A stretch of 64,000 nt of DNA from NCBI GenBank assembly GCA_019637855.1, contig JAHBUX010000016.1, positions 1-64,000 on the forward strand. Direction: 5' to 3'. How positions within the stretch are numbered: position 1 is the stretch's first letter; every line of letters begins with the position of its first letter. Below are positions 26,485-35,631 of this stretch, piece after piece. The notes beneath the pieces are model-generated. The model searched no databases and was not told the DNA's origin. It was given only the letters and a program-made list of their open reading frames with translations. Made by a program: the position numbers and the translations under genes. Source of the stretch: Bdellovibrionales bacterium. GTDB taxonomy: Bacteria; Bdellovibrionota; Bdellovibrionia; Bdellovibrionales; UBA1609.

Positions 26485-26769
26485 ATGACAAAAGCGGACT
26501 TGATCAATCTGATAGCGGAAAAAGCCAACATCACGCGTGTAAAAGCGGAAACGGTGGTCAACACCATCTTCGATTCCATGGTTGAAGCGCTGATGCGCAA
26601 TGACCGTATCGAGATCCGCGGTTTCGGTTCGTTCGTTAACCGCGACTATGGCGCCTACAAAGGCCGCAACCCGCGCACCGGAGAAGTGATCGAAGTCGAT
26701 GAAAAAAAACTCCCCTTCTTTAAAGTCGGCAAAGAGCTCAAAGACGATATCAACAAAGGCAAAGGCTAA
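26485..26769 (+). CDS. HU/IHF-family DNA-binding protein
   Basis: 94 residues, the normal HU length. TKADLINLIAEKANITRVKAE at the N-terminus, IEIRGFGSF and the GRNPRTGE arm (residues about 67-74) are the family motifs. It bends and packages DNA as a dimer. IRGFGSFVNRDYGAYKGRN is closer to the IHF-beta-like/HU variants of proteobacteria, but HU versus IHF cannot be decided here. The next open frame begins inside its 3-prime end. Confidence 0.92.
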   Translation: MTKADLINLIAEKANITRVKAETVVNTIFDSMVEALMRNDRIEIRGFGSFVNRDYGAYKGRNPRTGEVIEVDEKKLPFFKVGKELKDDINKGKG

Positions 26770-27244
26770 GACCAGCGCGCTCTTCGCGGCGGTACTGTTC
26801 TGTCTTCCGCTACAGGCGCAGCGTGCGTTACCTGCAAAACCGACTCTGCGCGAGCAGCAAAGAGCTGTGCGCGATGCCCGTACGCACCTGCCTAAGATGG
26901 AGCGTGTGGTATGTTTGCTAGCCAACAACTGCCGTTTCCCTCCGCCTCAGACGTCTGAGAAAGACTTGATCGAAACGGGTACACGCCTGCGTTCCTCATC
27001 ATTGAAGGACACCACCCCTCAAGGTGTCACACTCGACGTGCATCTTCCGAAAGAACTCACCTATCTGTCACCTGGCTCGGGTATTCGCGTACGCGCCTAC
27101 CAGGGTGAGATCGTTGAGATCATGTTTTTCCGCGAGCCACTGTCCCGCAAAGGCGTGGTGGTTTATGGCGAAAAACCTTCGGAGGCTTTGCTACAGCCTG
27201 CGGATCTGCAACCGAAGTGGCGATTCGGCTTTCTGAGCAAATAG
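26699..27244 (+). CDS. secreted hypothetical protein overlapping the HU gene
   Basis: 181 residues if it starts at the in-frame ATG inside the HU gene (71-base overlap); no ATG, GTG or TTG lies between that codon and the predicted signal peptide, so this start or a non-standard one is needed. From about residue 25 a hydrophobic segment (SALFAAVLFCLPLQAQ) looks like a signal peptide, which leaves an unusually long Lys/Ser-rich leader. The mature part has LLANNCRFPP and ends in WRFGFLSK. No family recognised. Its coding status is supported by the signal peptide, not by homology. Confidence 0.55.
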   Translation: MKKNSPSLKSAKSSKTISTKAKAKTSALFAAVLFCLPLQAQRALPAKPTLREQQRAVRDARTHLPKMERVVCLLANNCRFPPPQTSEKDLIETGTRLRSSSLKDTTPQGVTLDVHLPKELTYLSPGSGIRVRAYQGEIVEIMFFREPLSRKGVVVYGEKPSEALLQPADLQPKWRFGFLSK

Positions 27245-27246
27245 AA

Positions 27247-27269
27247 CTGGCCGACAACAGAGTGGCCAG
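27247..27269. terminator. weak hairpin between convergent genes
   Basis: CTGGCC (27247-27252) pairs with GGCCAG (27264-27269) across an 11-base loop, then ACAGTTTATTT follows. It lies in the 30-base gap between the secreted hypothetical gene and the convergent SDR gene. The stem is short and the T-run interrupted, so a termination role is uncertain. Confidence 0.3.
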
Positions 27270-27274
27270 ACAGT

Positions 27275-28201
27275 TTATTTGTGATTGCGGCGTTTCGTGT
27301 AGGCCCTTCCCCACTTGCGGGCCTTCGGTAAAAACCAAAACAGAAACGGCATAAGCCAGCGGCGTGGAACGAAACGGCGCAGATAATAAAAAACCATAGC
27401 GTCAATGGTGGCCGGTATCCATAGAGGCGGATTTTCCGTGCGGATCACGCGCACCACCAGCTTTGCTAGTGTACGGGGGCGAGTGGTACTCAAACGCATC
27501 AAACGCGCGACAAAAGGAATCATATTCACGTAGTAGTCGCCGTAGATACCTTCGCCATCTTTAGCCGCTAAGGATTTTTTAGTGTAAACCACGTTCTCGA
27601 AGGACTTCGAGTGCACAAAACCCGGTTGGATCACACTGACGTTGATGCCAAGGGGACGCACCTCGTACCAAAGCGCCTCGCTCATCCCCTCCATCGCCGC
27701 TTTCGAAGCGCTATAGGAAGCCATGGTCGGCATCGCCAACATGCCGCTGACCGAAGAGATATTGATGATTTTGCCGCGTCCCTGTTCACGCATGCCCGGA
27801 AGAACCATCCGCACCAAGCGGACCGGCCCCAAATAGTTGGTGTCCATTTGAATGGCTTCATCTTCGTCGGTCATGTGTTCCACCACCGAGCGATAGCTAA
27901 TGCCGGCATTGTTTACCAAAATATTTACGCCACCCCATTTGTCATTGATCTCTTGAATCAATTTTTCGGCGTCGGCGCGCGAGCGTACGTCGAGTTTACG
28001 GATCCAAAACCGATCGTCTTCTTCAAAACGCTCGCGCAACGAATCGAGACGGCGTGAGGTGGCCACAACGCGGTAAGAGCGAAGTGAATAGAGCATCTCG
28101 GCGATGGCCATGCCAATGCCTGAACTGCAGCCGGTGACCAGAATCACTGGCTTGAAGGAATACCTGGTCCGGCGTTTGTACCAGTACCAAAGGTGCAGCA
28201 T
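27275..28201 (-). CDS. short-chain dehydrogenase/reductase
   Basis: 308 residues, classical SDR. The cofactor motif TGCSSGIG, the structural VNNAGIS, the catalytic Ser in ISSVSGML and the YSASKAA (Tyr-x-x-x-Lys) motif are all present. An Arg in ATSRR after strand 2 suggests NADPH preference. A C-terminal extension of about 60 residues with aromatic and hydrophobic stretches (IDAMVFYYLRRFVPRRWLMPFLFWFLP) could touch the membrane. Substrate unknown. It is divergent from the transglycosylase gene at 28368. Confidence 0.85.
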   Translation of the reverse strand: MLHLWYWYKRRTRYSFKPVILVTGCSSGIGMAIAEMLYSLRSYRVVATSRRLDSLRERFEEDDRFWIRKLDVRSRADAEKLIQEINDKWGGVNILVNNAGISYRSVVEHMTDEDEAIQMDTNYLGPVRLVRMVLPGMREQGRGKIINISSVSGMLAMPTMASYSASKAAMEGMSEALWYEVRPLGINVSVIQPGFVHSKSFENVVYTKKSLAAKDGEGIYGDYYVNMIPFVARLMRLSTTRPRTLAKLVVRVIRTENPPLWIPATIDAMVFYYLRRFVPRRWLMPFLFWFLPKARKWGRAYTKRRNHK

Positions 28202-28367
28202 GCCCTACCCTCCTTCCTCTTATTTTACCCCACTTGCCGAATGAGGAGAAAACCTGTTGTCGCGAAATGAGACAGCGCAAATTTCCTCGGCGCTTTGAAG
28301 AACATTGGTCCAATTCCGCACACCTGGCCCTTCTGCACGTTGGCGATTCACGCGACAATTTAGCTCT

Positions 28368-29468
28368 ATGAAGACATTTATTTCTACCGTCCTTCTGACT
28401 TTGGTCGCGTCGACAGCTGTCGCGCAAAACACTATCAAACCCGCGGTAGTTAACTCCACACCCGCGGCCACACCGGCCGCTACGACGACAAACGGAGTGC
28501 CGGCCGCAGGAACACAAACTCCGCAGTTGCCAGGCGTTTCGCCTGTAACCGGTCAGCCCATCATCTATCAGAACTTGGCGAAAGAGCCGAAGGAGTCGGA
28601 AGAGACAAGTCCGCAGAACAACCCGATGATGCAACAGCTGCAACAGATGTTGAGCAGCATGGGTGACGGTTCACGCGGAGACTCCGTGCCGGCCAACACC
28701 GACTGGAACAAGTACGAATATCCCGACAACTTCAAGTACTACTACGGTGGTAAGGGTGTGGGGAATATCGGGGATGGCTTGTGCACGGCTAAAAACGTCG
28801 AGCGTTCGCAAGTTAAGCTGGAGTATTGCAACGCTCTGTCGGAGGTTTTAACCAACGAAGATCCCATGAGCTGCGCGGCGCGCGAGCTGAACCAGATCAT
28901 CAACAAGCCCATCGGCGATCTCAATAAATTCTGCCCCACCTATTCCCAGCTCGGCACGCCTTTCAAAAAGAAGATGATGTATCTGCAGATTCTGGCTTCA
29001 CTGATCACGTTGGAGTCCGGGTGGAATGCCCGCGCGACTGAAAAGGGCTGGTATAAAAACGGCAAACTGATGCAAGGCAAAGGTTTGTTTCAGATCGGAA
29101 CCTGGGATTCGAGCCAGGACCCCGATTGCGTCGGCATTGGATCGGACGCCGGCATTTATGACGCCAAAAAGAACATCCGTTGCGGGGCCTGTATCGCGCT
29201 GAAGAATCTCAACAAGGACAGTACGATCGGACACGGGTCCACAGACAAAGACTGCCAAGCCGGCGGCTCATGCGGAATGGCGGCCTATTTTGGACCGATG
29301 CGCGACGGACAGTCCTCGAAGCGCGCGACCATGCAGGCGACCGTGAGCAACTGGTGCCGCAACACTACGGGTAGTTCGAGCAGCGATATTTATGGCGGTG
29401 CGGGTTCCGGTGGTGGATCAAGCGGCGGCTCTAGCGGCAGTGGTGGCGGCAGCGGCACTCGCAACTAA
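28368..29468 (+). CDS. secreted transglycosylase-like murein enzyme (SLT fold)
   Basis: 366 residues. A clear signal peptide (MKTFISTVLLTLVASTAVAQ) is followed by a Pro/Ala/Thr-rich stretch, then a motif MMQQLQQMLSSMGDG at residues 87-101 that also occurs in the L,D-transpeptidase at 54507. The catalytic part around residues 205-350 carries ITLESGWNA, whose Glu216 matches the single catalytic Glu of SLT enzymes, and GLFQIGTWD like the family GxxQI motif. Many Cys pairs suggest disulfides in the periplasm or outside. The C-terminus is a Gly/Ser-rich tail. The gene ends in a 4-base overlap with epmA. Confidence 0.72.
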   Translation: MKTFISTVLLTLVASTAVAQNTIKPAVVNSTPAATPAATTTNGVPAAGTQTPQLPGVSPVTGQPIIYQNLAKEPKESEETSPQNNPMMQQLQQMLSSMGDGSRGDSVPANTDWNKYEYPDNFKYYYGGKGVGNIGDGLCTAKNVERSQVKLEYCNALSEVLTNEDPMSCAARELNQIINKPIGDLNKFCPTYSQLGTPFKKKMMYLQILASLITLESGWNARATEKGWYKNGKLMQGKGLFQIGTWDSSQDPDCVGIGSDAGIYDAKKNIRCGACIALKNLNKDSTIGHGSTDKDCQAGGSCGMAAYFGPMRDGQSSKRATMQATVSNWCRNTTGSSSSDIYGGAGSGGGSSGGSSGSGGGSGTRN

Positions 29469-30691
29469 CGCTCGAAAACCTCAGCCACCGAAAACAATTT
29501 CAACTCGCGAATATCAATCACGCCGGCGCAAGCCATGTACAGGCGTTCCACACCTAGGGCAATACCCCCGCTGGGCGGCATTCCTTTACGTAAGGCGCGG
29601 ATTAAACCTGGATCAGCGGGCACTGCGCTTGAACCAAGCCGCAGGCGCTCACGTTGCTCATCTGCCCAACGCTGTTTTTGCTCATCCGCCCCATTCACTT
29701 CATTGAACGCATTGGCGATCTCTAAACCGTTCCAATAGAACTCAAAACGATCGGCCCATCCATCTTTGTCCAGCTTAGCCAGAGCGGCCTGTGACGGCGG
29801 AAAGCGTTTGACGATGACCGGGCCCATTTCCGCGATCTCCGACTCTAGGCGGTCGACCAACAGGCGGTGAAAGAGATCGTTGAAACTGTCGTCGGCAGTG
29901 GTGTGCACATTCAACTGCTGGCATAGATTCAACAGCTCCGCGGCGTTCGTCTGCGGAGTCAATGCGAAGCCCAAGTGGGTGCGAAACAAGGCGGCGAAAT
30001 CCGTCACTTGAATCTGCGGCGCAGTCGTTGACCACCCCTCATCCGCCAGCACCTGAACTAAACCGCGCAGATCGTCTTCGATCATCTTTAGGCCGGCAAA
30101 ACCTCGGTACCACTCGAGCATGGTGAATTCGTTGTCGTGATGAGACGAAAACTCACCGCGCCGAAAACAGCTCTTCAACTCAAAGATATCCGTCCAACCG
30201 GCTGCCATGGCTTTTTTCAAATGGATTTCAGGGCTGGTGGGCAAATAAACGGTCTCGCGCAGACGGCCATAATTGGCCTCGGTCGCGAACGGCTCGAGTG
30301 ACGGCTCTAGTCCCGGGCAGCGCACCAGGGAAGGTGTTAAGACTTCGTTAAAGCCGCGAGTGACAAAAAAGTCGCGCACACGACTCAAAAACACGGCGAA
30401 ACGCGCAGCATGGGGTTTGGGAGGAATGTTCGTAGGCGCTTCACTTTTGACGTAAATATCGAGAGCTTCTGCCAAAACATTAAACTCGTCGGCGCGTTTG
30501 ACTTTCACGACCACCAGATCGCCGTCACTGAGTCCCTTGAACAGCGTCTCCGGCCCTTCGAGCTCAACGCTTCCAAGCGCGTCCCTGAGGTAGTGTTGCC
30601 CCTCGCGACCAAGGTATTCGCCGCCCAATTCAAAAGGCGGTACGGGCTTGTGAAAACGAAATCTCGATAGTGAGTAAAGCATCTGACGCAA
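29465..30691 (-). CDS. epmA: EF-P--(R)-beta-lysine ligase-like protein (EpmA/GenX/PoxA family)
   Basis: 408 residues with class II aminoacyl-tRNA synthetase catalytic motifs: FELKSCFRRGEFSSHHDNEF (motif 2) and SGGIALGVERL (motif 3). The close order of CFRRGE and HHDNEFTMLEWYR is characteristic of EpmA rather than full-length lysyl-tRNA synthetase. EpmA attaches beta-lysine to elongation factor P. The protein is about 85 residues longer than E. coli EpmA, with an N-terminal extension before the catalytic core. No efp or epmB is in the window. Confidence 0.85.
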   Translation of the reverse strand: MRQMLYSLSRFRFHKPVPPFELGGEYLGREGQHYLRDALGSVELEGPETLFKGLSDGDLVVVKVKRADEFNVLAEALDIYVKSEAPTNIPPKPHAARFAVFLSRVRDFFVTRGFNEVLTPSLVRCPGLEPSLEPFATEANYGRLRETVYLPTSPEIHLKKAMAAGWTDIFELKSCFRRGEFSSHHDNEFTMLEWYRGFAGLKMIEDDLRGLVQVLADEGWSTTAPQIQVTDFAALFRTHLGFALTPQTNAAELLNLCQQLNVHTTADDSFNDLFHRLLVDRLESEIAEMGPVIVKRFPPSQAALAKLDKDGWADRFEFYWNGLEIANAFNEVNGADEQKQRWADEQRERLRLGSSAVPADPGLIRALRKGMPPSGGIALGVERLYMACAGVIDIRELKLFSVAEVFER

Positions 30692-30740
30692 GTCGCTAGC
30701 ATGTGCAAATTACGCTGTCAAAACAAGAGGGCCACTGCGC

Positions 30741-30769
30741 TTGACATTGCTCATCAAGAATCTCACATT
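30741..30769 (+). promoter_or_regulatory. possible promoter of the H1-like/gcvP transcription unit
   Basis: A perfect TTGACA (30741-30746) is followed after 17 bases by CACATT, which matches the -10 consensus at only three of six positions. It lies 28 bases upstream of the H1-like ATG. Given as a candidate only. Confidence 0.25.
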
Positions 30770-30796
30770 GTTCGCATCTTAGCCGAAAGGAAAACC

Positions 30797-31240
30797 ATGA
30801 CCACGCAAGTGAATTGGCAGCGGATCCGCAGCGAATTGCAGCGCCTCTCCGACGTTGAGCAGCTGAAGAGCGAAGTTCAACGCATCGGATCCGAAATCCG
30901 TAAGTTCGATTTCCACACGGTCTTGAGCCCCAGCGCTCAACAGAAAGTGAAGACTTTCGAAAAGCGCTACGCCGAGTTGATGCGTACGATTCATCAAGCC
31001 CAGCGCCAGATGGACCGCGAGTTCAACCGCATCCTCCGTCAAATCAAACTGCATCGCACGGATGTCAGCAAAGTCGTCGGCCAGCAGAAAGAGAAACTGG
31101 AGAAGATTTCGACCGACTTCCAAAAGCGCTTTTCCAAGAAGGCCAAAGCCGCTGCGAAGAGCAGCACGACCACGGCCCGCAAAACCGCACGCAAGCCGGG
31201 CACTAAGACCGCCACTCGCAAGCGTCGTAAGAAAGCTTAA
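30797..31240 (+). CDS. small basic coiled-coil protein with histone H1-like C-terminal tail
   Basis: 147 residues from the ATG at 30797, which has AGGAAA upstream. Residues 5-100 are helical and charged ([21 protein letters not shown]). The last 40 residues are almost only Lys, Arg, Ala and Thr ([20 protein letters not shown]), like the Lys/Ala-rich tails of bacterial histone H1-like proteins. DNA or polyphosphate binding is plausible, and no known family was identified. It precedes gcvP by 86 bases on the same strand. Confidence 0.65.
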   Translation: MTTQVNWQRIRSELQRLSDVEQLKSEVQRIGSEIRKFDFHTVLSPSAQQKVKTFEKRYAELMRTIHQAQRQMDREFNRILRQIKLHRTDVSKVVGQQKEKLEKISTDFQKRFSKKAKAAAKSSTTTARKTARKPGTKTATRKRRKKA

Positions 31241-31326
31241 GTCAATTGGCCAGCGAAGTTACCGCACCTGCAACCGCCCGTGGCCCGCAAGGCCTCGGGT
31301 CGGCACCCACCGCTCTGGGGAGAGAA

Positions 31327-34191
31327 ATGAAACTGGATCAGAACCATTCCTTCATTCCACGCCACATTGGACCGGATGAAAAGGCTCAAGCCGCTATGCT
31401 GAGTACCTTAGGGCTACGTACCCTTGGTGAACTCATCGATAAAGCCCTGCCCGACAACATCCGTACGCACCAGCCTTTGGATCTCCCTGAGGGTATGAGT
31501 GAAGCCAAGCTGCTCGACACCGCTTGGAAGCTGGCTTCGAAAAACAAAGTTTTTCGCTCGTTCATCGGACAAGGCTATTACGACACACTGACGCCCTCGG
31601 TGGTGTTGCGCAATATTTTAGAAAACCCGGGTTGGTACACCGCCTACACGCCTTACCAGGCTGAAATCTCGCAGGGCCGGATGGAGGCTTTGCTCAACTA
31701 CCAAACAATGATTATTGATCTCACCGGTCTGCCGATCGCCAACGCCTCGTTATTGGATGAGGGTACGGCTGCGGCCGAGGCCATGCACCTGGCCTTTGCG
31801 GCTCGGAAGAACAAAACTGCGAAGCGCTTTTTTGTCAGCGCCGATGTATTCCCGCAGACTCTAGAAGTTATCCGTACACGTGCACTGCCCCTCGATATCG
31901 AAGTGGTGGTGGGCGATGAAGACAAAACTCGCTTGGGTACGGATTTCTTTTCGGCACTCGTACAGTATCCCAACGCTCGCGGCGAAGTGAAAGACATCAG
32001 TGTCTTCCTGCAGATGTGCAAAGACAATCAGCTGATCAGCGTGGTGGCCTCTGATCTGCTGGCTCTATGTATGCTGAAGCCGCCTGGAGAAATGGGCGCT
32101 GACGTGGTGGTGGGTTCCAGCCAACGCTTTGGTGTGCCGTTTGGTTTCGGCGGCCCGCACGCCGCCTTCATGTCCACACGCGAGGAATTTAAGCGCCTGA
32201 TCCCCGGCCGTATCATTGGTGTGTCGATCGATAGCCATGGCCAACCGGCGATGCGCTTGGCTCTGCAAACTCGTGAACAACATATCCGCCGTGAGAAGGC
32301 CACCAGCAACATCTGTACCGCTCAGGTTTTGCTAGCTGTGATGGCCTCTATGTACGCGGTCTATCATGGACCGCAGGGCTTGCGCGCCATTGCCGAGCGC
32401 ACACACTCTTTGGCACGCGCCTTAGGTGAAGGTTTGAAGCGCTTGGGTTTCCAACTGGTGAGCGAGAGCGTGTTCGATACGCTGCAAGTTCGCGTCTCGG
32501 GTGCAAAACGCAACGAGATCATTGAGCGGGCCGAGCATTTCCGCGTGAATATGTGGACCAAAACCGCCGACGTGCTGGGCATTTCGCTCGACGAGGTGGC
32601 CACCCACGAAGACGTGGAGACTCTGCTCAACATCTTTTCGGCCGGCAAGAACACAGCCACGGCCGACGAACTGCTCAGGCAAACCACTCTGGGTCTAAAA
32701 AAAGGACTGCTGCGCACCTCGAGCTACCTGACACATCCGACCTTCAACCGTTTCCACTCGGAAACGGAAATGTTACGTTACATCAATCGTCTGCAAGCCA
32801 AAGATCTCTCGTTGATTCATTCGATGATCCCACTCGGCTCATGCACAATGAAGCTCAACGCCACCACCGAGATGATTCCGATCACGTGGCCCGAGTTCTG
32901 CCGCATCCATCCGTTCGCGCCGATCAATCAAGCGCATGGTTTCCTTGAGCTGATCCACCAGCTTGAACGTTGGTTGACCGAGATCACCGGCTTTGCCGGC
33001 GTGAGCGTGCAACCCAATGCCGGTTCGCAGGGCGAATATGCCGGTCTGTTGGTTATTCGCGAGTACTTGCGCTCCAAAGGACAGCAGCAACGTACGGTGT
33101 GTTTGATTCCCTCAAGCGCCCACGGCACCAATCCGGCGAGCGCGGTCATGGCAGGCTTTAAAGTGGTCGTTGTGGCTTCGGATGAACAAGGCAATGTGAA
33201 TCTGACCGACCTCAAAGCCAAAATCGAAGCCAACAAAGACACTCTGGGTGCTTTGATGATGACCTATCCATCCACACACGGCGTGTTTGAAGAGACCTTC
33301 AGTGAAATCTGTGGGTTGATTCATGCGGCCGGTGGTCAAGTGTACATGGATGGCGCCAATATGAATGCGCTGGTTGGCGTTTCGAAGCCGGGCAAGATCG
33401 GCGCGGATGTTTGCCATTTGAACCTGCACAAAACGTTCTGCATTCCCCACGGTGGTGGCGGCCCGGGAGTAGGTCCTATCGGCGTGGCCGAGCATTTAAA
33501 GGAATTCTTGCCCAAGCACAGCTTGGTCGCAGAAGCGGGACCAAGCAAAGGCATCACCTCCACGACCAGTGCGCCTTGGGGCAGTGCGGGTATCTTGCCG
33601 ATATCATGGGCCTACATTGCCATGATGGGACGCGATGGATTGCAAGCCGCCACCGAAGTCGCCATTTTGAATGCCAACTACATCGCGAAGAAGCTCGCCC
33701 CGCACTACAAGACTTTGTACACGGGTAAGAACGGCTTTGTGGCGCACGAGTGCATTTTGGACGTACGCCCCTTCAAGGACAGCGCCGGCATTACCGTGGA
33801 TGATTTTGCGAAGCGTTTGATGGACTTTGGCTTTCACGCACCGACCATGTCATGGCCAGTGGTGGGAACGCTGATGATTGAGCCCACCGAAAGTGAGAGC
33901 AAAGAGGAATTGGACCGCTTTATCGAAGCCATGATCAAAATTCGCCAAGAGATCGCTGCGGTCGAGGAAGGTAAGTCTGATAAGGACAACAACGTCCTCA
34001 AGAACGCGCCTCACTGTTATACTCATCTGTTGGGCGAAAAGTGGGATCATCCGTATACCCGCGAGGCCGCGGCCTTCCCGCTGCCTTGGGTGAAAGAGCG
34101 TAAGTTCTGGGTGAGCGTAGGTCGTGTCGACAACGCCCATGGCGACAAGAATTTAGTGTGTGCATGTTTGCCGGTGGACGCCTACCAATAG
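31327..34191 (+). CDS. gcvP: glycine dehydrogenase (decarboxylating), single-chain P-protein
   Basis: 954 residues from the ATG at 31327, preceded by GGGGAGAG; the longer frame lacks family similarity upstream. The N-terminal half starts [10 protein letters not shown] and has GQGYYDT. The C-terminal half has the PLP-binding Lys702 in [17 protein letters not shown]. The fused P1+P2 architecture is that of proteobacterial and eukaryotic GcvP. The enzyme decarboxylates glycine and loads the aminomethyl group on lipoyl-GcvH. No gcvT or gcvH is in the window, and no glycine riboswitch was seen in the 86-base leader. Confidence 0.96.
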   Translation: MKLDQNHSFIPRHIGPDEKAQAAMLSTLGLRTLGELIDKALPDNIRTHQPLDLPEGMSEAKLLDTAWKLASKNKVFRSFIGQGYYDTLTPSVVLRNILENPGWYTAYTPYQAEISQGRMEALLNYQTMIIDLTGLPIANASLLDEGTAAAEAMHLAFAARKNKTAKRFFVSADVFPQTLEVIRTRALPLDIEVVVGDEDKTRLGTDFFSALVQYPNARGEVKDISVFLQMCKDNQLISVVASDLLALCMLKPPGEMGADVVVGSSQRFGVPFGFGGPHAAFMSTREEFKRLIPGRIIGVSIDSHGQPAMRLALQTREQHIRREKATSNICTAQVLLAVMASMYAVYHGPQGLRAIAERTHSLARALGEGLKRLGFQLVSESVFDTLQVRVSGAKRNEIIERAEHFRVNMWTKTADVLGISLDEVATHEDVETLLNIFSAGKNTATADELLRQTTLGLKKGLLRTSSYLTHPTFNRFHSETEMLRYINRLQAKDLSLIHSMIPLGSCTMKLNATTEMIPITWPEFCRIHPFAPINQAHGFLELIHQLERWLTEITGFAGVSVQPNAGSQGEYAGLLVIREYLRSKGQQQRTVCLIPSSAHGTNPASAVMAGFKVVVVASDEQGNVNLTDLKAKIEANKDTLGALMMTYPSTHGVFEETFSEICGLIHAAGGQVYMDGANMNALVGVSKPGKIGADVCHLNLHKTFCIPHGGGGPGVGPIGVAEHLKEFLPKHSLVAEAGPSKGITSTTSAPWGSAGILPISWAYIAMMGRDGLQAATEVAILNANYIAKKLAPHYKTLYTGKNGFVAHECILDVRPFKDSAGITVDDFAKRLMDFGFHAPTMSWPVVGTLMIEPTESESKEELDRFIEAMIKIRQEIAAVEEGKSDKDNNVLKNAPHCYTHLLGEKWDHPYTREAAAFPLPWVKERKFWVSVGRVDNAHGDKNLVCACLPVDAYQ

Positions 34192-34224
34192 GCGTTTACT
34201 CGGTTGACGCTATCTATCCGTGGA

Positions 34225-34665
34225 TTAAATGTCGGCCGGAATTTCTTCTTCGGCCTCGCAACGGAGCAAAGCCGTATTGAATAGATCGATCTTCTTTTTG
34301 ATATAGTCGCGCGTATTGCGAAAGCCCATCAGCTGATCTTTTAAACCGCTCGGATCCGGAGTGGCCCAATCGATTTTCTGAGCGTCCCCAGGCAGGATCG
34401 GGCAGACTTCTTCCTGACAGAGTGTAATCACGAAATCCAATTCTTGAATGAACTCGGGCTCGACCGCATCGATGCCTTTCGAAGCGAGACCCGTTGTTGG
34501 CACGCCAATCTCTCTGAGGACTTGCAAAACAACGGGATGAACACGGCCGCTTGGATTGCTGCCGGCACTGCGCACATCCACACGATTACCGAACGTGTGA
34601 CGAGCGATCGCTTCAGCAAGCTGACTACGAATGGAATTGGCTACGCACATGAACAGGATCTTCAT
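34225..34665 (-). CDS. arsC: low-molecular-weight phosphatase / thioredoxin-type arsenate reductase
   Basis: 146 residues. The P-loop CVANSIRS (Cys7-x5-Arg13) is the phosphatase nucleophile motif. ITLCQEEVCP supplies two further Cys as in the redox relay of thioredoxin-coupled ArsC, and DWATPDPSG contains the general-acid Asp. The spacing of the second Cys pair is shorter than in classical ArsC but found in related proteins. It reduces arsenate to arsenite in that family; protein-tyrosine phosphatase activity is the alternative. No arsR or arsB is adjacent, so a resistance operon is not evident. Confidence 0.75.
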   Translation of the reverse strand: MKILFMCVANSIRSQLAEAIARHTFGNRVDVRSAGSNPSGRVHPVVLQVLREIGVPTTGLASKGIDAVEPEFIQELDFVITLCQEEVCPILPGDAQKIDWATPDPSGLKDQLMGFRNTRDYIKKKIDLFNTALLRCEAEEEIPADI

Positions 34666-34721
34666 GCCCTCTCCTCTGTGATTTGAAGATCCTACTACAG
34701 GAACCTGGCGGAAACCATAGC

Positions 34722-35570
34722 CTAAGCGAGCAGGACTTCGACCCAGGCCTTCTGAGTCGGTGAAAGCGAGTCTTTTGGGGTCATTAGCCCCATTTTAAAT
34801 CCTTGCGAACCGCAGTCGCACCCTTGCAACAGTGTCTCTTCCTTAGCCAGGATTTTTTTAAGAAGGGTAAACGCCTTGCTGTTGTTCTGGCGCATGATAG
34901 TTAGCACCTCATCTAAAGTCACATGAGGGCGACTGGTGTCCCAGCAGTCGTAGTCGGTGATGAAACTGCACGGCAGGTAGCTCATGCCAGCTTCGCGGGC
35001 CAAGGCATATTCGGGAAAATTCGTCATGCCAATGATGTCAGCTTTGAGCTCACGATAAGATAGGCTCTCCGCCAGAGTCGAAAAATTCGGGCCTTCAATA
35101 GTGACATAGGTGCCACCCAAGTGGACGGGTAAACCCTCCTTTTTAGCGAGAGCGTAGGCTTGCTCGGCCAGACCGCTGCACACCGGATAGGCCAGTGACA
35201 TATGACCAACCACGCCGTCACCGCAGAAAGTGTGGCGCCGCAAACCTTTGGTGCGATCGATATATTGCGTAGGAATCACCAGATGGCCGGGCTCGTACTG
35301 CGGTTGCAGGCTACCGACTGCACTCATGCTGATCACGGCCTTCGCACCGTGGGCTTTCAGCGCAAAAATATTGGCGCGGTAGTTGATCTCGGAAGGCATG
35401 AGTTCGTGGTGATCGCCGTGGCGCGAGACAAACAGCGCTTCGATGCCGTTCACCCGCACCTTTTTAAAACCGCTAGAGGTCAATCCAAACGGAGTTTCTC
35501 GCGAAAGCACCTGGACAGTTTCAAAACCCTCAAATTTTTCGAAACCTGAACCACCTATAACAGCAAACAT
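34722..35570 (-). CDS. mtnP: S-methyl-5'-thioadenosine phosphorylase / purine nucleoside phosphorylase
   Basis: 282 residues from the ATG at 35570, with GGAGGAG directly upstream; the frame is open 40 codons further but crosses the palindrome and the mtnA end. FAVIGGSGFEKF, the phosphate-binding VSRHGDHH, and VTIEGPNFSTLAES and MTNFPEYALAREAGM are PNP/MTAP motifs. It should cleave methylthioadenosine (or 5'-deoxyadenosine) to adenine and the pentose-1-phosphate used by MtnA next door. The palindrome at 35583-35631 lies in its leader. Confidence 0.88.
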   Translation of the reverse strand: MFAVIGGSGFEKFEGFETVQVLSRETPFGLTSSGFKKVRVNGIEALFVSRHGDHHELMPSEINYRANIFALKAHGAKAVISMSAVGSLQPQYEPGHLVIPTQYIDRTKGLRRHTFCGDGVVGHMSLAYPVCSGLAEQAYALAKKEGLPVHLGGTYVTIEGPNFSTLAESLSYRELKADIIGMTNFPEYALAREAGMSYLPCSFITDYDCWDTSRPHVTLDEVLTIMRQNNSKAFTLLKKILAKEETLLQGCDCGSQGFKMGLMTPKDSLSPTQKAWVEVLLA

Positions 35571-35582
35571 ATCTCCTCCAAA

Positions 35583-35631
35583 AAAGGTACCAGGTTCCTT
35601 TCCGAATATCGGAAAGGAACCTGGTACCTTT
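35583..35631. repeat. 49-base perfect palindrome (REP-like, with terminator features)
   Basis: Arms of 23 bases (35583-35605 and 35609-35631) pair perfectly around a 3-base ATA loop. On the minus strand it reads from the TAA stop of mtnA through GGTACC...GGTACC and is followed by six T residues, the form of an intrinsic terminator. The ends TAAAGGTA and the TTTCCG...AATAT centre are shared with the 99-base palindrome at 14934-15032. It could attenuate mtnP relative to mtnA. As both elements sit exactly on a TAA stop between co-directional genes, insertion at stop codons is suspected. Confidence 0.92.

Noticed and set aside
31241-31326. Possible glycine riboswitch upstream of gcvP
   Set aside because: The gap is only 86 bases and no conserved aptamer elements were seen.
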